Assembly (NCBI GenBank): GCA_905221605.1
Contig: CAJNDS010002746.1
Span: 683,389-740,888 of the forward strand
Direction: 5' to 3'
From: Symbiodinium natans
Lineage: Eukaryota; Sar; Dinophyceae; Suessiales; Symbiodiniaceae
DNA length: 57,500 nucleotides
A program made the position numbers and the translations under genes. Below are positions 12,981 through 26,800 of the stretch, in pieces. Within the stretch, counting starts at the first letter, position 1, and each line of letters opens with the position of its first letter. The notes under the pieces are model-generated. The model saw only the letters and a program-made list of their open reading frames with translations. It was not told where the DNA came from and did not search any database.

Positions 12981-14454
12981 ACACACACACACAGTCAGCA
13001 TCGTTTAGGGCTTAGGGCTTAGGGTTTAGGGTTCAGGGTGTAGGGTAGTAGGGTGTGGGGTTTAGGGTTCAGGGTTTAGGGTTTGGGGTTTAGGGCTTAG
13101 GGTTTGGGGTGTAGGGGGCCATCCCGGATCCATACCTTTGGAGCGCACGGTTGGGTGGTTCAAAGCTTGTGGATAGGGGCGGGGGGGGGCTGCTGTTTTG
13201 AATCGGGCGAGGGGTGGGGGCAGGATCCCTTCTGAAATGGGATCCCTTGAATCCTAAACCCTAAACCCCGAACCCTAAACCCGGAACCCTAAACCCTAAA
13301 CCCCAAACCCTAAACCCTAAATCCGAAACCCCGGGTGAGCTGTCCTCGCAGGTGGCGTTGCTCCACGATCTGTTAGAGGTGAAGACCTGGCGTGCCAAAC
13401 AGGTGGAGGGCACCGGTGGGTTTGGGTTAGGGTTTCGGGTTTAGGGTTTAGGGCTTAGGCAATAATATTATGTTAAAACTGGGTCCCACGTTTTAAGATA
13501 TCATACGAGAAGAATAGGTTCCCACGGCGTCCTCTTCTGTAGGGTTCAGGGTTCAGGGTTGGGGCCACATGCCGTAGGGCTTTGGGGGTGTCGGGTTTCG
13601 GGCCTTCAGCGTGACATGACATGGGGCTGGATGTCAATTCTAGACCTTTTGTGGGTAGCGAATATAGTATGTTCCTTCTTGCCCATCCTTCGAACCCTTT
13701 ACGGAAAGTAAGGGACCAAGGGGAATGTCCCAAATTACCCTAAACCCTAAACCCCAAACCCTAAACTCTAAACCCTAGAGCCCTAGAGGGTATAGGACCC
13801 CAACCCCAACTTTAGGGTTCATTTGGTCCCCAAGGGCTGAGTAGCCCAGTAGGCACCTTTGAAAAAAGGGGGCTTGGGGTTTAGGGTCTAGGGTTTAGGG
13901 TTTCTTTGTAGGGGAACCCAGAACCCCAAAAAAGGGCAAAGGCTAAATCCTAAACCCTAACCCCTAAACCCCAAACCCCAATTAAACCCTAAACTCTAAA
14001 CCCTGCACCCTAAGCCAAGAGGAATGACCTGTTTTCTGAAGCAAGGGACACGCCTCAGGCGCATGGTGCGCTGAGAGCGGTACAGAACTAGACACTGGGC
14101 CGGGCCACTTCTCCACCCTTGAACCGTGCACGCGCAACAAAGGTAGAACAAGAAAGGCAAACATGGCCCACTGGAAGATCTAGCGTTTCAAGCCGCCCTT
14201 GAAGGGTTTCATGGCCCAGCGCCACTAGAAACACGCATGTGGGGGAGTTCTTCTAACATAGGGTCCCCAGAACTTCATTAAGCAAAGACACGTACAAGGA
14301 CAATCTCAACCCGACACCGTCTGATGGGGAGGACCCTAATGTAGAAGAACGCAAGCCTAAACCCTAAACCCTAAACCTTAAACCCTAAACCCTAAACCCT
14401 AAACCCTAAACCCTAAACCCTAAACCCTAAACCCTAAACCCCCGGAGCGGGACT

Positions 14455-14480
14455 CGGAGCTGAATTCATCCTGCCATTTG
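14455..14480 (-). CDS. Candidate small exon, unassigned
   Basis: The island between a CCCTAAA array and a TTTAGGG array reads DEFSSES after GGCAG|G, ending at a GC donor. It is too short to be sure. The placement matches the exon islands of the kinase gene. Confidence 0.3.
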
Positions 14481-14543
14481 AGCAAGGGGTTTCGGTCTGG
14501 AGTGTGAAGGTGCCGGGCCGTCGTCCCTAAACTTAGCGTTGGT

Positions 14544-14646
14544 TGGGTTTAGGGTTTAGGGTTTAGGGTTTAGGGTTTAGGGTTTAGGGTTTAGGGTTTA
14601 GGGTTTAGGGTTTAGGGTTTAGGGTTTAGGGTTTAGGGTTTAGGGT

Positions 14647-14727
<81 letters not shown>

Positions 14728-14729
14728 GG
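14544..14729 (+). repeat. TTTAGGG array switching to a 12-copy TTGAGGG array
   Basis: About 14 TTTAGGG units (14544-14645) are followed without a break by exactly 12 units of TTGAGGG (14646-14729). Confidence 0.97.
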
Positions 14730-15056
14730 TAGGGTTAGTAGGGAATGAGGGCATGAGGTAGTCTATGTAATCCCTTCAGGGGTATATCTAGGGCCCGAAC
14801 GCACGCATTTCCCCCGCTAACCAACAGCAAGTAAACCCGAAACCGAATTCCCAGAGGTTGACGTACCCTGACCCCTAGCCCTAAACCCTAAACCCTAAAC
14901 CTTTGGACTCGAGGGCTCTGGGAGCTTTGGAGTTCTATGAGTTGCAGGTTTAAGGTTTAGGGAATTCGTTCGGGCTTACGGATCGTAGGGTTTAGGGTTT
15001 AGGGTTTAGGGTTTAGGGTTTAGGGTTTAGGGTTTAGGGTTTAGGGTGTAGGGACT

Positions 15057-15172
15057 TGCTTCTCCAATAACAAAGAGCAAACAAAGGCTAAGCTTTATCT
15101 TTCCTGCTAGATAAGGAAGCCCAAAAAGCTTAAAGTTCAACTATTGGCTAAGTAAGCTTATATGGTCTTTAG
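15057..15172. mobile_element. Short inverted-repeat element (MITE-like), family 5
   Basis: The ends ACTTGCTTCTCCAATA and TATTGGCTAAGTAAGC are imperfect inverted repeats. Related copies are at 25708-25835 and 57301-57412. Confidence 0.6.
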
Positions 15173-16744
15173 GGTAACCCCTAAACAATTGCAAACTTAG
15201 CCGCTGCGGGGTTGAGGGTTCAGGGCTAGGGCTTCGGGCTGGGGGTTTTGGCGGCTTGGGGGTCTTTCCCTAAGACCTAAACCCTAACCCCTAAACCCTA
15301 AACCCTGAGTGCTTAGGGCTCGAGAGCTTGGGCAAGGCTCGCTCACAGAGGACAGATTTCGGATACGAACATGAGGAGTTGACGGAAATAGGGGACCCCT
15401 AGGTTTAGGGTTTAGGGTTTAGGGTTATAGGCCCCCAAATTGTAGGATGCCCTTAGAATAAGGACCCCAATAAGGTACCCTAATTTCAGAAACCACCACA
15501 TTGGTGCCGGTGCGTTGGGCCGCGAAAAGTGGCTCAAAGCATTTCAGTGTGGTTTTGGCGTCTCAGGAGTTCGCTCTCAGGCGGATGAAGTCTGGTCAAC
15601 TAAATCAAAGAAGCTCAGTGAAGTTTGCAGTGAGCTTTCACGTCACCTTGGCAAGCAGTGAATGTCACAAACTGCAATCTGCAAGTAAAAAAACAAGTTT
15701 AGTTCTTAGGGCCCAGGGTTTTCTGGGAATCCCTTGCTGTGGCATCCTAAACCCACAAGCATAACATGAAGACTGTGCTGCTCAAAGTCGGAAACACCCG
15801 GAAGACCCAAAACTCCTAAACCCCAAGGCCCTACAATTCACATTCTCGGTTCCATCACTACTCGGTTCCATCACTACTATCATGCTGTGCTTTGAACACT
15901 TTGAAAACTAGTTATTCATAGGGTGTCCTATAAGAAAAGAAGGGACATTAATGCTTCTCCCAAAGCACAACCCAGCTAAAGGATTTAGGGCTTAGGGCGA
16001 GATCTGGGGATGGTTTAGATGCGTTTTTGCTTCATGGGTTCTGAAGAAAACCTAACCCTGCAAAACAAGCTTTCTTGGGTCAGTAGTACAAGGGAATCCT
16101 ACTATTTGGGGTCTATGAGGGGTAAACTCCCAGCAGGAGCCCCGGCGTGCTGGCATCACGTTTGTGGCCCTACATTGTTAGACCCACCCTCGCTGAGACC
16201 CTAAACCCTAAACCCGAACCCTAAACCCTAAACCCTAAACCCTAAACCCTAAACCCTAAACCCTAAACCCTAAACTCCCAAACTCCCAAACATGGTCGTT
16301 TTGGCCAGGAATTGGTTCAGGTGGGGGGCAGTACCCTAAAACCTATCTTCTCCCTAAACCCTTGAACCTCTGGGGTTAGGGTTTAGGGTTTATAGGGTTT
16401 AGGGTTTAGGGTTTACCTGGATCTCCAATTATGGCTGATTTATGGGCGAGGATGTGTTTTACGCAAAATTACAATCGAACTGAGGAAATTACGGTTGTTT
16501 CGCTCATTTACAGTCGCAAAACGTTCTGACCAAGAAAAACAGGTCACTGAGCGCTGTTTCTACAGGTGTTTATGGTCGTTCTACGGGTTGTCTACGAGTT
16601 TTCTGCGGCTGTTTATGGTCGTTCCGTTGCCGCCTGGCAGAGAGATCAGTTAGATCAGTTTTACGGGTGTTTTTCGGGAAGCTGGCTTCATTTATGGGCG
16701 TTTACGCTTCAACCAACAAATGATCATCGTTCAGTGTTCCAGGT

Positions 16745-16878
16745 AGGGTTTAGGGTTTAGGGTTTAGGGTTTAGGGTTTAGGGTTTAGGGTTTAGGGTTT
16801 AGGGTTTAGGGTTTAGGGTTTAGGGTTTAGGGTTTAGGGTTTAGGGTTTAGGGTTTAGGGTTTAGGGTTTAGGGTTTA
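16745..16878 (+). repeat. TTTAGGG array, 19 copies
   Basis: A pure array just upstream of the candidate exon at 16900. Confidence 0.97.
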
Positions 16879-16899
16879 GCCCCTTGCTAGGGCCGTATC

Positions 16900-16957
16900 C
16901 TGAGAAACGAAGGTGCGGGTCCACATGCTGACAGGCAGCTTGCCGTTGTCCATGATC
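16900..16957 (-). CDS. Candidate exon, unassigned gene
   Basis: The island reads IMDNGKLPVSMWTRTFVSQ between AAG|G and a GA donor. It lies 0.8 kb beyond the putative kinase stop, so it is either an early exon of the next gene or evidence that the kinase gene runs on. Confidence 0.45.
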
Positions 16958-17759
16958 CTTGATGGCGTAGGGCTAGTGTAGGGTTTAGGGTTTAGGGTTT
17001 AGGGTTTAGGGTGTAGGGTGTGGGGTGTAGGGTTTAGGGTTTAGGGTTTAGGGTTTAGGGTTTAGGATTTAGGGTTTAGGGTTTAGTGTTTAGGGTTTAG
17101 GGTTTAGGGCTTAGGACTTATAGGGTTTAGGGATCAGCGCTAAGGGTTTAGGGTTTGGCGGCTTAGGGATCAGCGTGTAGGGTCTAGTGTTGGCGTTTAG
17201 CGCGTGGGGAATGTGATTTAGCGATAGCCCCATTCCTTCATCTCCGACATCCCCGACGAACCAACAGTACATCGGGGGAATGAGAGCAAAATTCCGCTGG
17301 GTTTTGCCAAGGTCGGGGTTTCAGGGTTGGGTTGGGGGGGGGGGGGGGATTTTTTGGGGGCTCATGGAATCGAAGCTCACTTGGTCAATTATCCAAATGA
17401 TAGTCTCTTCCTCGCCGAGAAACATACCCTCGGAGCCTGGGAAAAGAAAGGGAACCCTTTTTTGGCTTAAAGGGTAAACCCTAAACCCTAAACCCTAAAC
17501 CCTAGACCCTAGACCCTAGGGAACCTCCACACCTAAGTCCTAGTTTTACTTCTGAAGCTATTCCGTGCCCAGCTCTCCTCAAGGCATGGCTTTTGGTAAT
17601 TCGCCAATCCTGATCGGCACAGCAAACCCAAAACGGGAAAAGCAAAACATGAAGCAATCTCCCAACAGGTCCTCCTGGGGGGGGGGGGGGGGGGTTTGGG
17701 GTTTGGGGTTTAGGGTTTAGGGCTTAGGGCTTAGGGCTCAGGGTTAGGGTTTAGGGTAC

Positions 17760-17843
17760 TCAAAACTCTGCACAGAATGGCCATTTCGGTGCCAAAACTA
17801 GGCTCCAGAAATCGGACTCTATTCCAGGCGGCCTCTCCGATTC
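17760..17843 (-). CDS. Kinase gene exon 31 with stop codon (tentative)
   Basis: The frame reads ESERPPGIESDFWSL, then VLAPKWPFCAEF, and ends in TGA at 17760-17762. It follows an AG|G acceptor and is in phase with the GC donor of exon 30. I take it as the probable C-terminus. The next coding-like island (16900-16957) could instead mean that the gene continues. Confidence 0.4.
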   Translation of the reverse strand, partial: ESERPPGIESDFWSLVLAPKWPFCAEF

Positions 17844-20800
17844 CTCGGAGAAAGCACACACCCTCGCAGAGGTGCCCTAACCCCTAAACCCTAAACCCTA
17901 AACCCTAAAGCCTAAACCCTAAACCCTATACCCTGAAACCGGTTGGTGGTCTCTTTGTTTGGGGCTTCTGTTCTACCAGGGGTAGACAGAGGGATCCTTA
18001 CTGTGGTATGTGGGTGGGGCCTATATTGGGTAGTTTATGGAACAGATAAAGAGACCACCGGCCTGTATGATTCATACCCAATATGGGAGAACATGAAACG
18101 CCCCAAAGGCCTAGCATGATGCTACAAGTGGACCCTCTGGGTTTAGTGGTTTAGTAGAGGGTTTAGGGTTTAGGGTTTAGGGTTTAGGGTTTAGGGTTTA
18201 GGGTTTTCAGACTGACGTTTGCCTAAACCCTAAACTTAAACCCAAAAGCGGCTTAACTCCAGCTGCCCCACACCCTCAACCCTGAACCCTACACTGTAAA
18301 TCCTAGACCCTACACCTTTGGCGTCAGGCAGCTCTTGGATCGCGTCGACGCCAGTTTTCACCACAGATCCTCTGCTTAGGGTTTAGGGTTTAGGGTTTAG
18401 GTTTGGGGTTTCGGGTTTCAGGTTGCATTACAAAATGTTTATGCAGGGGGGGTGAGTTTAGGGCTCAGGAGTCTGGAGCTGTTCGGGGTCAGAGGGACAG
18501 GGGATGCGGAGGACGTGTGGGGTCCGGTCTCCAAACCCTAAACCCTCAACCCTAAACCCTAAACCCTAAACCCTAAACCCTAAACCCTAAACCCTAAACC
18601 CCAAACCGGCCCCGAGGGCTCAGAAGGGCCCCACCAGGCTCCCAAAAGTAAGGCGCTCTTGGTGCCCTTGCTTCTGTGGAAAGGGGGTTTCAGTTTAGGG
18701 TTTAGGGTTTAGGGTTTAGGGTTTAGGGTTTAGGGTTTAGGGTTTAGGGTTTAGGGTTTAGGGTTTAGGGTTTAGGGTTTAGGGTTTAGGGTGACCCGAA
18801 AACAGACAAACAGACTACTACACCCATCCGAAACACTTAGCCCAAAGCCTAAAGGCGAAACCCTAAACCCTGAACCCTGGAACCTCCCTAATTTGGGGTT
18901 CAGGTTCAAGACAGGGCTTAGGGTTTAGGCGGTTTAGGGTTCAAGGCCTGCGAATTTAGGGATTATCGCCCCCGGGGATAAGGATGCTAAGGATTCCGAA
19001 TTCAAGATTTTTTTTTTTTTTTTTTTGGGGGGGGGGGTTTGAGAGCTCGAGTCAAAAACCTTACACCCTAAATCCTAAACTAAACTTTCAACCCCGAGAG
19101 CCTTTTTAGGCGCTTGGGTTTAGGGTTTAGGCTTGACCGGTTCGGTTTCTGGGCCACAATGGTCCCTTGTTTGTGTGGCCCTATCGAGCCCATACACCCT
19201 GCACCCTAAACCCTAAACCCTAGACCCCACGAAGGTCTCTAGACCCCAAACCCCACACCCTAAACCCTAAACCCTAAACCCCAAACCCTAAACCCTAAAC
19301 CCTAAACCCTAAACCCCAAACCCCCGACTGACGTGCGGCCGACATGCCCCAGGAGTCATCAGAGGCCGAAGCCAGCTCTTCCTCGCCTGGGGGGCAAAGG
19401 GAGTTTTCGGGTTTAGGGTTTAGGGTTTAGGGTTGAGGGTTTCGGGTTTCGGGTTTTGGGGATCTTGGGGCTTTAGGGGGTTTAGGGTTTAGGGCTGGGG
19501 GCTTTGGCTGAAACACGCCAAACAAAGACCTCAACCCCAACCTAGGACCTCAAAACCCTAATGCAATAAAGGGTTGGGGGTTAGGAGCGTGTCCGGCTAA
19601 GGATGTAGTTTGTTAGGTGTAGGCGTAGGGCGTAGGGCTCATTTCTCCGGGTATGGATAAGAGTTTCTATGTCCCCTTGCCATACTTCGGGGAACTTATA
19701 GCTAGTGTACTTCCTGGTACATAAAGCTCAAATCAGGGCCTCATAACTCGACCAGCACTGAACCCCAAACTAGCGACACCCGACCCGCGTTCCGTGGTGA
19801 TGCTTCTCCGCTGAAGCGACAACCCTGAACCCTAAACCCTAAACCCTAAACCCGAGGCAAGGCCATTGCCGTCACATTCGTTTTTCACTACTGGTGCGGT
19901 GAGAGCTGCTTCTTTCCCATGTTGCCAAGATATCGGCTTCTGAAAGGGGTTTAGGGTTTAGGGTTTAGGGTTTAGGGCTTAGGGTGTTCAGGATTTAGCT
20001 TGGGACGTGTGCTTGAAGATGTCCACATCCGGCACCATTGGCGCAGAACTTCCTCATGCTCTAAGCTCTGAAAGTGATACGCGGAAACAGAAACCTAAGC
20101 CATAGGCTCTAAATGAAAAGAACCATACAAGGCCTAGCTCCAGACCCCAAAGTCTAAAGAGTCTAAAGTCTAAACTTAAACCCTAAACCCCAAAGCCCAC
20201 AGCCACCAAGCTCTGCATCCAACAAACAAAACTCGGGATGAGAGTCTTTCCGTAGAATCGCTAAGCCCCACCCCCCCCCCCCCTAAAAACGTCTTTAACT
20301 GAGCTTCTACAAGGAGGGTTAGGTTTAGGGTACAACGGACCAGTACCCACTTGCTACAACCGCAAAAAAAGCAACCCTGTGACTTTCTGGGGCTTCGGGA
20401 CGCACCCGGAAACCAAAAACCGGTCTAGGGTCTGGGGTCTATTGGGTTTCAGGGTTCAGGGTTGAGGGTTTAGACTGCAACTCAACTTATTGGGTTTCAG
20501 GGTGCAGGATTCAGGGTTTAGGGTTTAGATTGAACCCTAAACCTCAAATCAAACAAGGAAGCCGAGAGAACACCCCGCCCCCCTCCCCCAACTGTCTGAA
20601 CTCGAACCCCAACAGCAACACCAAGAGCTCGAGCCCCGAACTTGCTAAGCCGCTACTGGGAGGAAGGCTCAGGGTACACATAACCCATAGCTCTCATACC
20701 CCAAACTTGCCGGTTCTTAGTAGGGATATGAAAGATTCAGGTACCCTTTACCCCCTGTGACCACCCCACTCCCGTTCCCAATCACATGCCCTGTAAACGC

Positions 20801-23800
20801 CCAAAGTAAACCCTAACCCAGGGGGTCCACATATACGATCTTTCACGGATTTTGTTATCCTTGAATCAAAACACCCTGACCCCCACAAAGGTTCACGTAC
20901 ACTTGTTCGACGAAATTTAATACTGTTCTCAACGAAATATAAACATCCCTATATCTCCCTAAACCCTAAACCCTAAACCCTAAGCCCTAAACCCTAAGCC
21001 CTAAGACCTAAACCCTAAACCCTAAACCCTAAACCCTAAACCCCAAGCCCTCCCGGGGGAAAGGCCCTTGCCTGAATCGGGATCCCGCTGCTGTGCGGTG
21101 CTCCAGTCGCCAGGGCCGACTGTGCCTTCGGGTCTTCAGGGTTTCGGCCTTTTTGCAACTTAGGGTTAGAGTTCCTGGTGGTTTAGGGTTTAGGGTTTAG
21201 GGTTTAGGGTTTAGGGTTTAGGGTTGGGGTTTGGGGTTTAGGGTTTAGGGTTTAGGGTTTAGGATACTTGGTTGCCCAGGAACCGTATGAAAATAAGGGC
21301 ACCCTTTTTGGGGTTGGTTGCTGAAAAAGGGAACCTTGAGCCAAGAAAAGGGTCAAAGGGCACCACTGGGCTACAAAAGGCCTTGGGCTAAGCCTAAACC
21401 CTAAACCCTAAACCCTGAACCCTAAACCCTAAACCCTAAACCCTAAACCCTAAACCCTAAACCCTAAACCCTAAAACCCCTCTGCACCCGCCAGGGTGTC
21501 GGCCTTAAGGCCACAGGACTTCGAGCTCATTTCCTCCATGTAGGGCTTAGAGTTTAGGGTTTAGGGTTTGGGGTTTGGGGTTTAGGGTTTAGGGTTTAAG
21601 AGCTGGCTTTGTGCTATGGGTTTGCTCTTTGAGTGCGTGTTGGCTGAGGATGCCACAACCCTCAACCCTAACCCCTAGACCCAAAGCTCTAACCCTATAC
21701 AACACGAAACTAGTTCATTGTTGGGATAATGATAAACATTTTATTCCTTATTGGGGTTAAGTACCCTTAAAAATGTAAAACAAAAACCCTATATAGCCCT
21801 AAGCCAGGCTCCACATGAGGGTGCGAGGCTTCGGATCAGGTACGCCAAAAACCCTGAAGGTCCTACCTAAATGCCCGAACGGGGTTTAGGGTTCAGGGCT
21901 CAGGGTTCAGGGTTCAGGGGAACCCGCAAAGCCCTGTACCACCAGGGCCAAACTTTGCGCTTTTCTCGTGGGTTGTAGGGTTGAGGTCTGAGTCCGCCCG
22001 ATGAATTAAGCCTCAAATCTCAAAAGAAGCAATGCCCCACTCCGACCCTTAACCCTCAAGCCCTTAAATCTACAGCCCTACACACGGCGCCTTCGATGCC
22101 TGGCGGGGAGCGCGCTTCAGCCAAATCGACGATACCCTGGGAGGTGCTAAGAGATTCGAGGTGTTGGAGGATACGAAAAACCCCTGAAGCTGTATCTTTA
22201 AACCCTAAACCCTAAACCCTAAACCCTAAACCCGAGACCTCAACCCCAAACCCCAAACCCTAATAAACCCTAATAAACCCTAAACCCTAAACCACACAGC
22301 GAGCCTTCTTGAACCCCAAACTCTAAACCCTAAACCGCACAGCGAGCCTTCTTGGTGTCGCTGACCAACGGGCCTCCAGGAGTATCCAGGCGTCCAGGGT
22401 GGTTTCGGGCTTGGAGGTTCAGTTGGGGTTTAGGGTTCAGGGTTTAGGGCTTGTAGGTTCAATTGGGGTTTAGGCTTTGGATATACATAGGGTTCGAGGT
22501 AGGTGCAGGTAGGGTTGTATATATATATATATATACATATATATAGATATACATATATATATATATATACATACATGTATACGTAGAGATGGCTAAATGA
22601 GTACAGTACATGATAGCTACCCCCCACTTTCTAGCTACCCATGCTCTGAACTCCCATGCAGGGCTGAGGGTCTACAGCATGAGCTAAACCTTGCTGGGAT
22701 GGCACATAAAACCCTCTGGAAAATATTCCTAAACCCTAAACCCTAAACCCTAAACCCTAAATGCGATCCTTCCTCGTACACCCAATAAGGGAAGGTCGAA
22801 CACATCCAAAGGGTCTACCGAGCTTAAGAGTCTACCGGGAGCTTTGCGCTGCAAAACGAGGCGCGGGGTTGGCGGGAGAGGAGGGGGGGGGGGGGTTGTG
22901 GTAGTAGGGTTTAGGGTTAAGGGATTAGGGTTTAGCGTTTGGGGTTTAGGGTTTAGGGCATGCCAGTCCGTGTCAGAGGCGCGAAGGAGAAGATTGATTT
23001 CGCGGCTCAGGTCCGCGAACAGACCCGGGGTCAGAACGAACCCCGTGTTAATTTCTTCCAAAGTCTTGGCCGAAAGTGAATTGCGTGCCTCTTCACATAT
23101 AGGAGTGAATGAGGTTCAGTATGCAGCTGGGGGCAGCCACTGAGACTCCTCCCTTAGGGCTTAGGGTTCAGGTTTGGGTTTAGGGTTCAGGGTTCAGGGC
23201 TCAGGGCTTAGGGTTTTAGGGTTTAGGGTGAATCCGCTATAAATTCCCCCAAGTTCAAAACAGATCAACCGAAGGCTTCTCGGAGCAGCAAATGTGATTT
23301 GAGCTCCCAGGTTACGGCTTATATAGGGCCTCCACCCCAAGCCCGAACCCCAAAAAACCCCAAAACCCCAAAAACCCCAAAAGCCCAAAACCCTAAACCC
23401 CTAAACCCTAAACCCAAAAAACCGCTAAACCCTTAGCCCGAAACCCTAAACCCCAAAAGCCCAAAAGCCCAAACCCCAAAACCCCAAACCCTAATGCCCC
23501 AACCTCCTGAACTGATCAATTGCACTGAGCCGAAGTCACCTGACGACTGACATGCGGGAGCCCCGCCAACAATCATGCGGGTGTTGAGTTTAGGGTTTAA
23601 TATTCAGGGTTTAGGGATAGGGTTTAGGAAGGGGACTTTACTTAACCCCCCACAACCCTTCAAGGGCTTAGGGAAGCCTCCACCCCAACCCTAAACCCTA
23701 AACCCTAAACCCTAAACCCTACACCCCAAACCCTAAGCAGAAGCCTTCCTCTTTCCGCCGGATCCTCGGCTGCAGTCATGGGACTCACCCTAAACCCTAA

Positions 23801-26800
23801 ACCCCCATACCCCCATACCTTTGGGGACCCTTCTTAAGGATCCTCTAAGGGACTCTAAGGTCCATATGAAAACTTTAGGTTTTTTTGTGGGGTCCCCTTA
23901 CGGGGATTCTATTCTTTTTGGGGTATGAAAGGGTACCCATGTCTTTGGAAATACCCTGACTGTGTTGGCCTTAAAACCCTTTGACATTTGAAACATATTT
24001 AAACTTAGGGTCCCTTACAAACTCAAATAAGGAAATATATAAATTAGGGCATAGTATACTAGGGAAGCTCTCAGGGGTACAGCCTTAAGGGTCCGAGTAT
24101 GACTCCTTGATGCAGGGGAATCGGTAGCTTCCAAGCTTTGGTCTTTCGCGCGCTCTCAGTCTTTAAGGTCTTAGCATTCAGCGTCTTTAGTGTCCTAGAG
24201 GTTTGGGGTTTTGGGTTTAGGGTTCAGGTTTGGGGTTTAGGGTTTAGGGTTGAGGGTCTTTAAGTTCTCAGGGTTTTAGGGGCTTATGGCAGGGTTTGTA
24301 GTAGGATTTATAGGGTTTAGGGCTCAGAATAACCGAGCCCCCCCTGCCCTCTTAACCCCGAATTACGGAGTAAGGGTCATAGGGTTGAATGAACGGCAAT
24401 ATCCATCAACCAGCCCAAACCCCAAACCCTAAATCCTCAAACCTTTTTTGCAAATCCTAAGCACAAGGGGTCGGAAGAATTACTACCGTATGGTCCTCTT
24501 TGTAATTATACTTTAATAACCCCCCAAACCCTATTCTAATTATTTAGGCTCCTACGGTACAGTGCTAGGCGTTCCGACGAGCTTCATGGTGTTGTACCCA
24601 ATCCATTCAGACTGATTGTGCTCGCTCGTCTCCTGACAGCACACTCAGCTGTAGGGTCCGTACGTCCGTAGGTCCGTAGGGGAGGGTTTAGGGTTTAGGG
24701 TTTAGGCTTTAGGGTTTAGGGTTTAGGGTTTAGGATTTAGGATTTAGAATTTAGGATTTAGGGTTTAGGGTCAAAGGTTGAGGAGCCATAGACCTGTCGT
24801 CATATGGGATTTTTCATGCACCCCTTACAACCCCCCCTCTCGTCTGGACCTAAAGCCCTACACCCTAAACCCTGAGACCTAAATCCTAAACCCAAAGCCC
24901 TAAACCCCCCAACCTCAAGGCCCTGTCAGACCCTATAAAGCGTCCTGTACGGCACCCGAGCTCGAAACCCTCAACCCTAAACCAAAAGCTGACCACGTAG
25001 ATACCTTCGGATGAAGCCCGAACATTAAACTCTATGGTTTATGTAGGGTTCCCTACCAAACCCTAAACTCTGGATTTAGGGCTTAGGGGTTTAGGGAACC
25101 CCTGTGCTCCACATCGCCTGAATCTCCTTCCGGATGCGGTCGGCACGTCCAGCGACCGCTGGTTCCCCTGCCTCCTCCGGGCCAATGGGGCTTAGGGTCT
25201 AGGGCTTAGGGTGACCCAGGAGTAACCTAGCAATAGAAAGGGTGCCCTTTTGGTTTGAAGAGGATTAAAAGGGAACCTACACCCCCCCCCCCCCCCCAAA
25301 AAAAAAAAAAAACAGGGCCTACTCTGGGTCCTAGAAACAGCTTCAACCCTGCCAACTCTCACTTTGAGTTTGCGTTCTAGGCTTTGGGGGTTTAGGTTCA
25401 AACCTCAACCAACCCTTCAACCAGTAGCCGTCCGCCGAAAGTGAGCCCTACACCTACTTGAAGGGGCTCGCCCGAAAGTGTAGTGAGTCCACTTATCATC
25501 TCACTTAAACTCTCTCTGAATCTCCCAGTCAGCCCTAAGGCTCGAAGTCCCCCCCCCCCCCCCCCCCTAAACCCTAAACCCTAAGCCCTGCACCCTAAAC
25601 CCTGAAACCCTAAACCCTAAACCCTAGACCCTACTAGAAGGCGAAATCGTAAATCGCTAGTGGTTTCGGCCCATGGTGCAACATCGCCCTCTATTCTATT
25701 TGTGCAAGGACGTACTTCTCCAATAGCCAGCAGGGTTTGGGGTGTAGGGTTTAGGGCGAAAAAAACTCAAACTGTATTCTTCCAACCAAGTAAGGAAGCC
25801 CAGCAAACAGTTTAAAGTTAAACTGTTGGCCTTCCCTCATTACAGGCCACCCCAAGCCCGGTGGGTAAAAACAACCTTCCTTCTGAGGGCAATATGGAAA
25901 TGCTATTTTGTTTGGGGGGGTGGGTTCTTAGCAAATTGTAGAGTAATGGTAACATTCTCAAATCGCTAGTGACTCGGGGCCGTTGATTTGAAATCCAACC
26001 TGCTGCTCGCTTTGAACCCCCACGATTTTGACCTTACCCTAAACCCTAAACCCTAAACCCCAAACCCCCAAACCCCCAAACCCCAAACCCTACCCCGTCT
26101 CCTCAGGAACCTCCAGGCCCAGGGCCTCTCGGGATCGTCTGAGAGGCGCCGCAAGGACCTCCCGGATTTGTTTGTTGGGGAGGACGGGGGGGGAACCCTA
26201 TACACCCTACAAACCCGAAAAAAGCCCTGTCAATCCTATAAACCCTTTGCGCCCTACAAACCCGAAAAACCCTGTCAACCCTATCAACCCTGTAAACCAT
26301 ATAAACCCTATAAACCTCTCAAGTGGCTCAGGTTGGCTGGGTCACTTCCCACCTCCTCCGTCAGGGCGGAGGCCAAGTCCAATCGGTGTGCCGGGTCCTG
26401 GAAGGCGCGGAGAAGGAGTTTTAGGGTTTAGGGCTTCGGAGGGGTTCGGGCTTTAGGGTTTAGGGGTTTAAGCTTTAGGGTGTAGGGATTCAGGGTTTAG
26501 GGCTTAGGAGGGTTGAGGATCTAAACCCGTCTAGGGCCCTAGCCTCTCAAGGCATAACCCCAAACCCTAGTCAAGAACCCCTCAACCCGAAGCCCTGACC
26601 CTCAGACGCTTGTCGTGTGCAGCGAGATCCCCTAATCACCTGAACCGGCGATCCCCCAATCCCAGAACAGAGCTGGGTCCTCGAGGTTTTGCTAGACCCA
26701 AGAGCAACCAAGGAATAACGAGGGTGCCCTATGTGGTTTAAACGGGTCTACTCTCCCTAAACCCTAAACCCTAACCCTAAACCCTAAACCCTAAACCCTA

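Noticed and set aside
13351-13404. Plus-strand exon candidate (VALLHDLLEVKTWRAKQ)
   Set aside because: Protein-like with good splice sites, but it is on the opposite strand to all supported genes and has no phase-linked neighbours. Kept only as a note.
23504-23539. DFGSVQL as the glycine-rich loop of a second kinase
   Set aside because: It is in phase with the tail of the first kinase, and no lysine, HRD or DFG exon follows it downstream.
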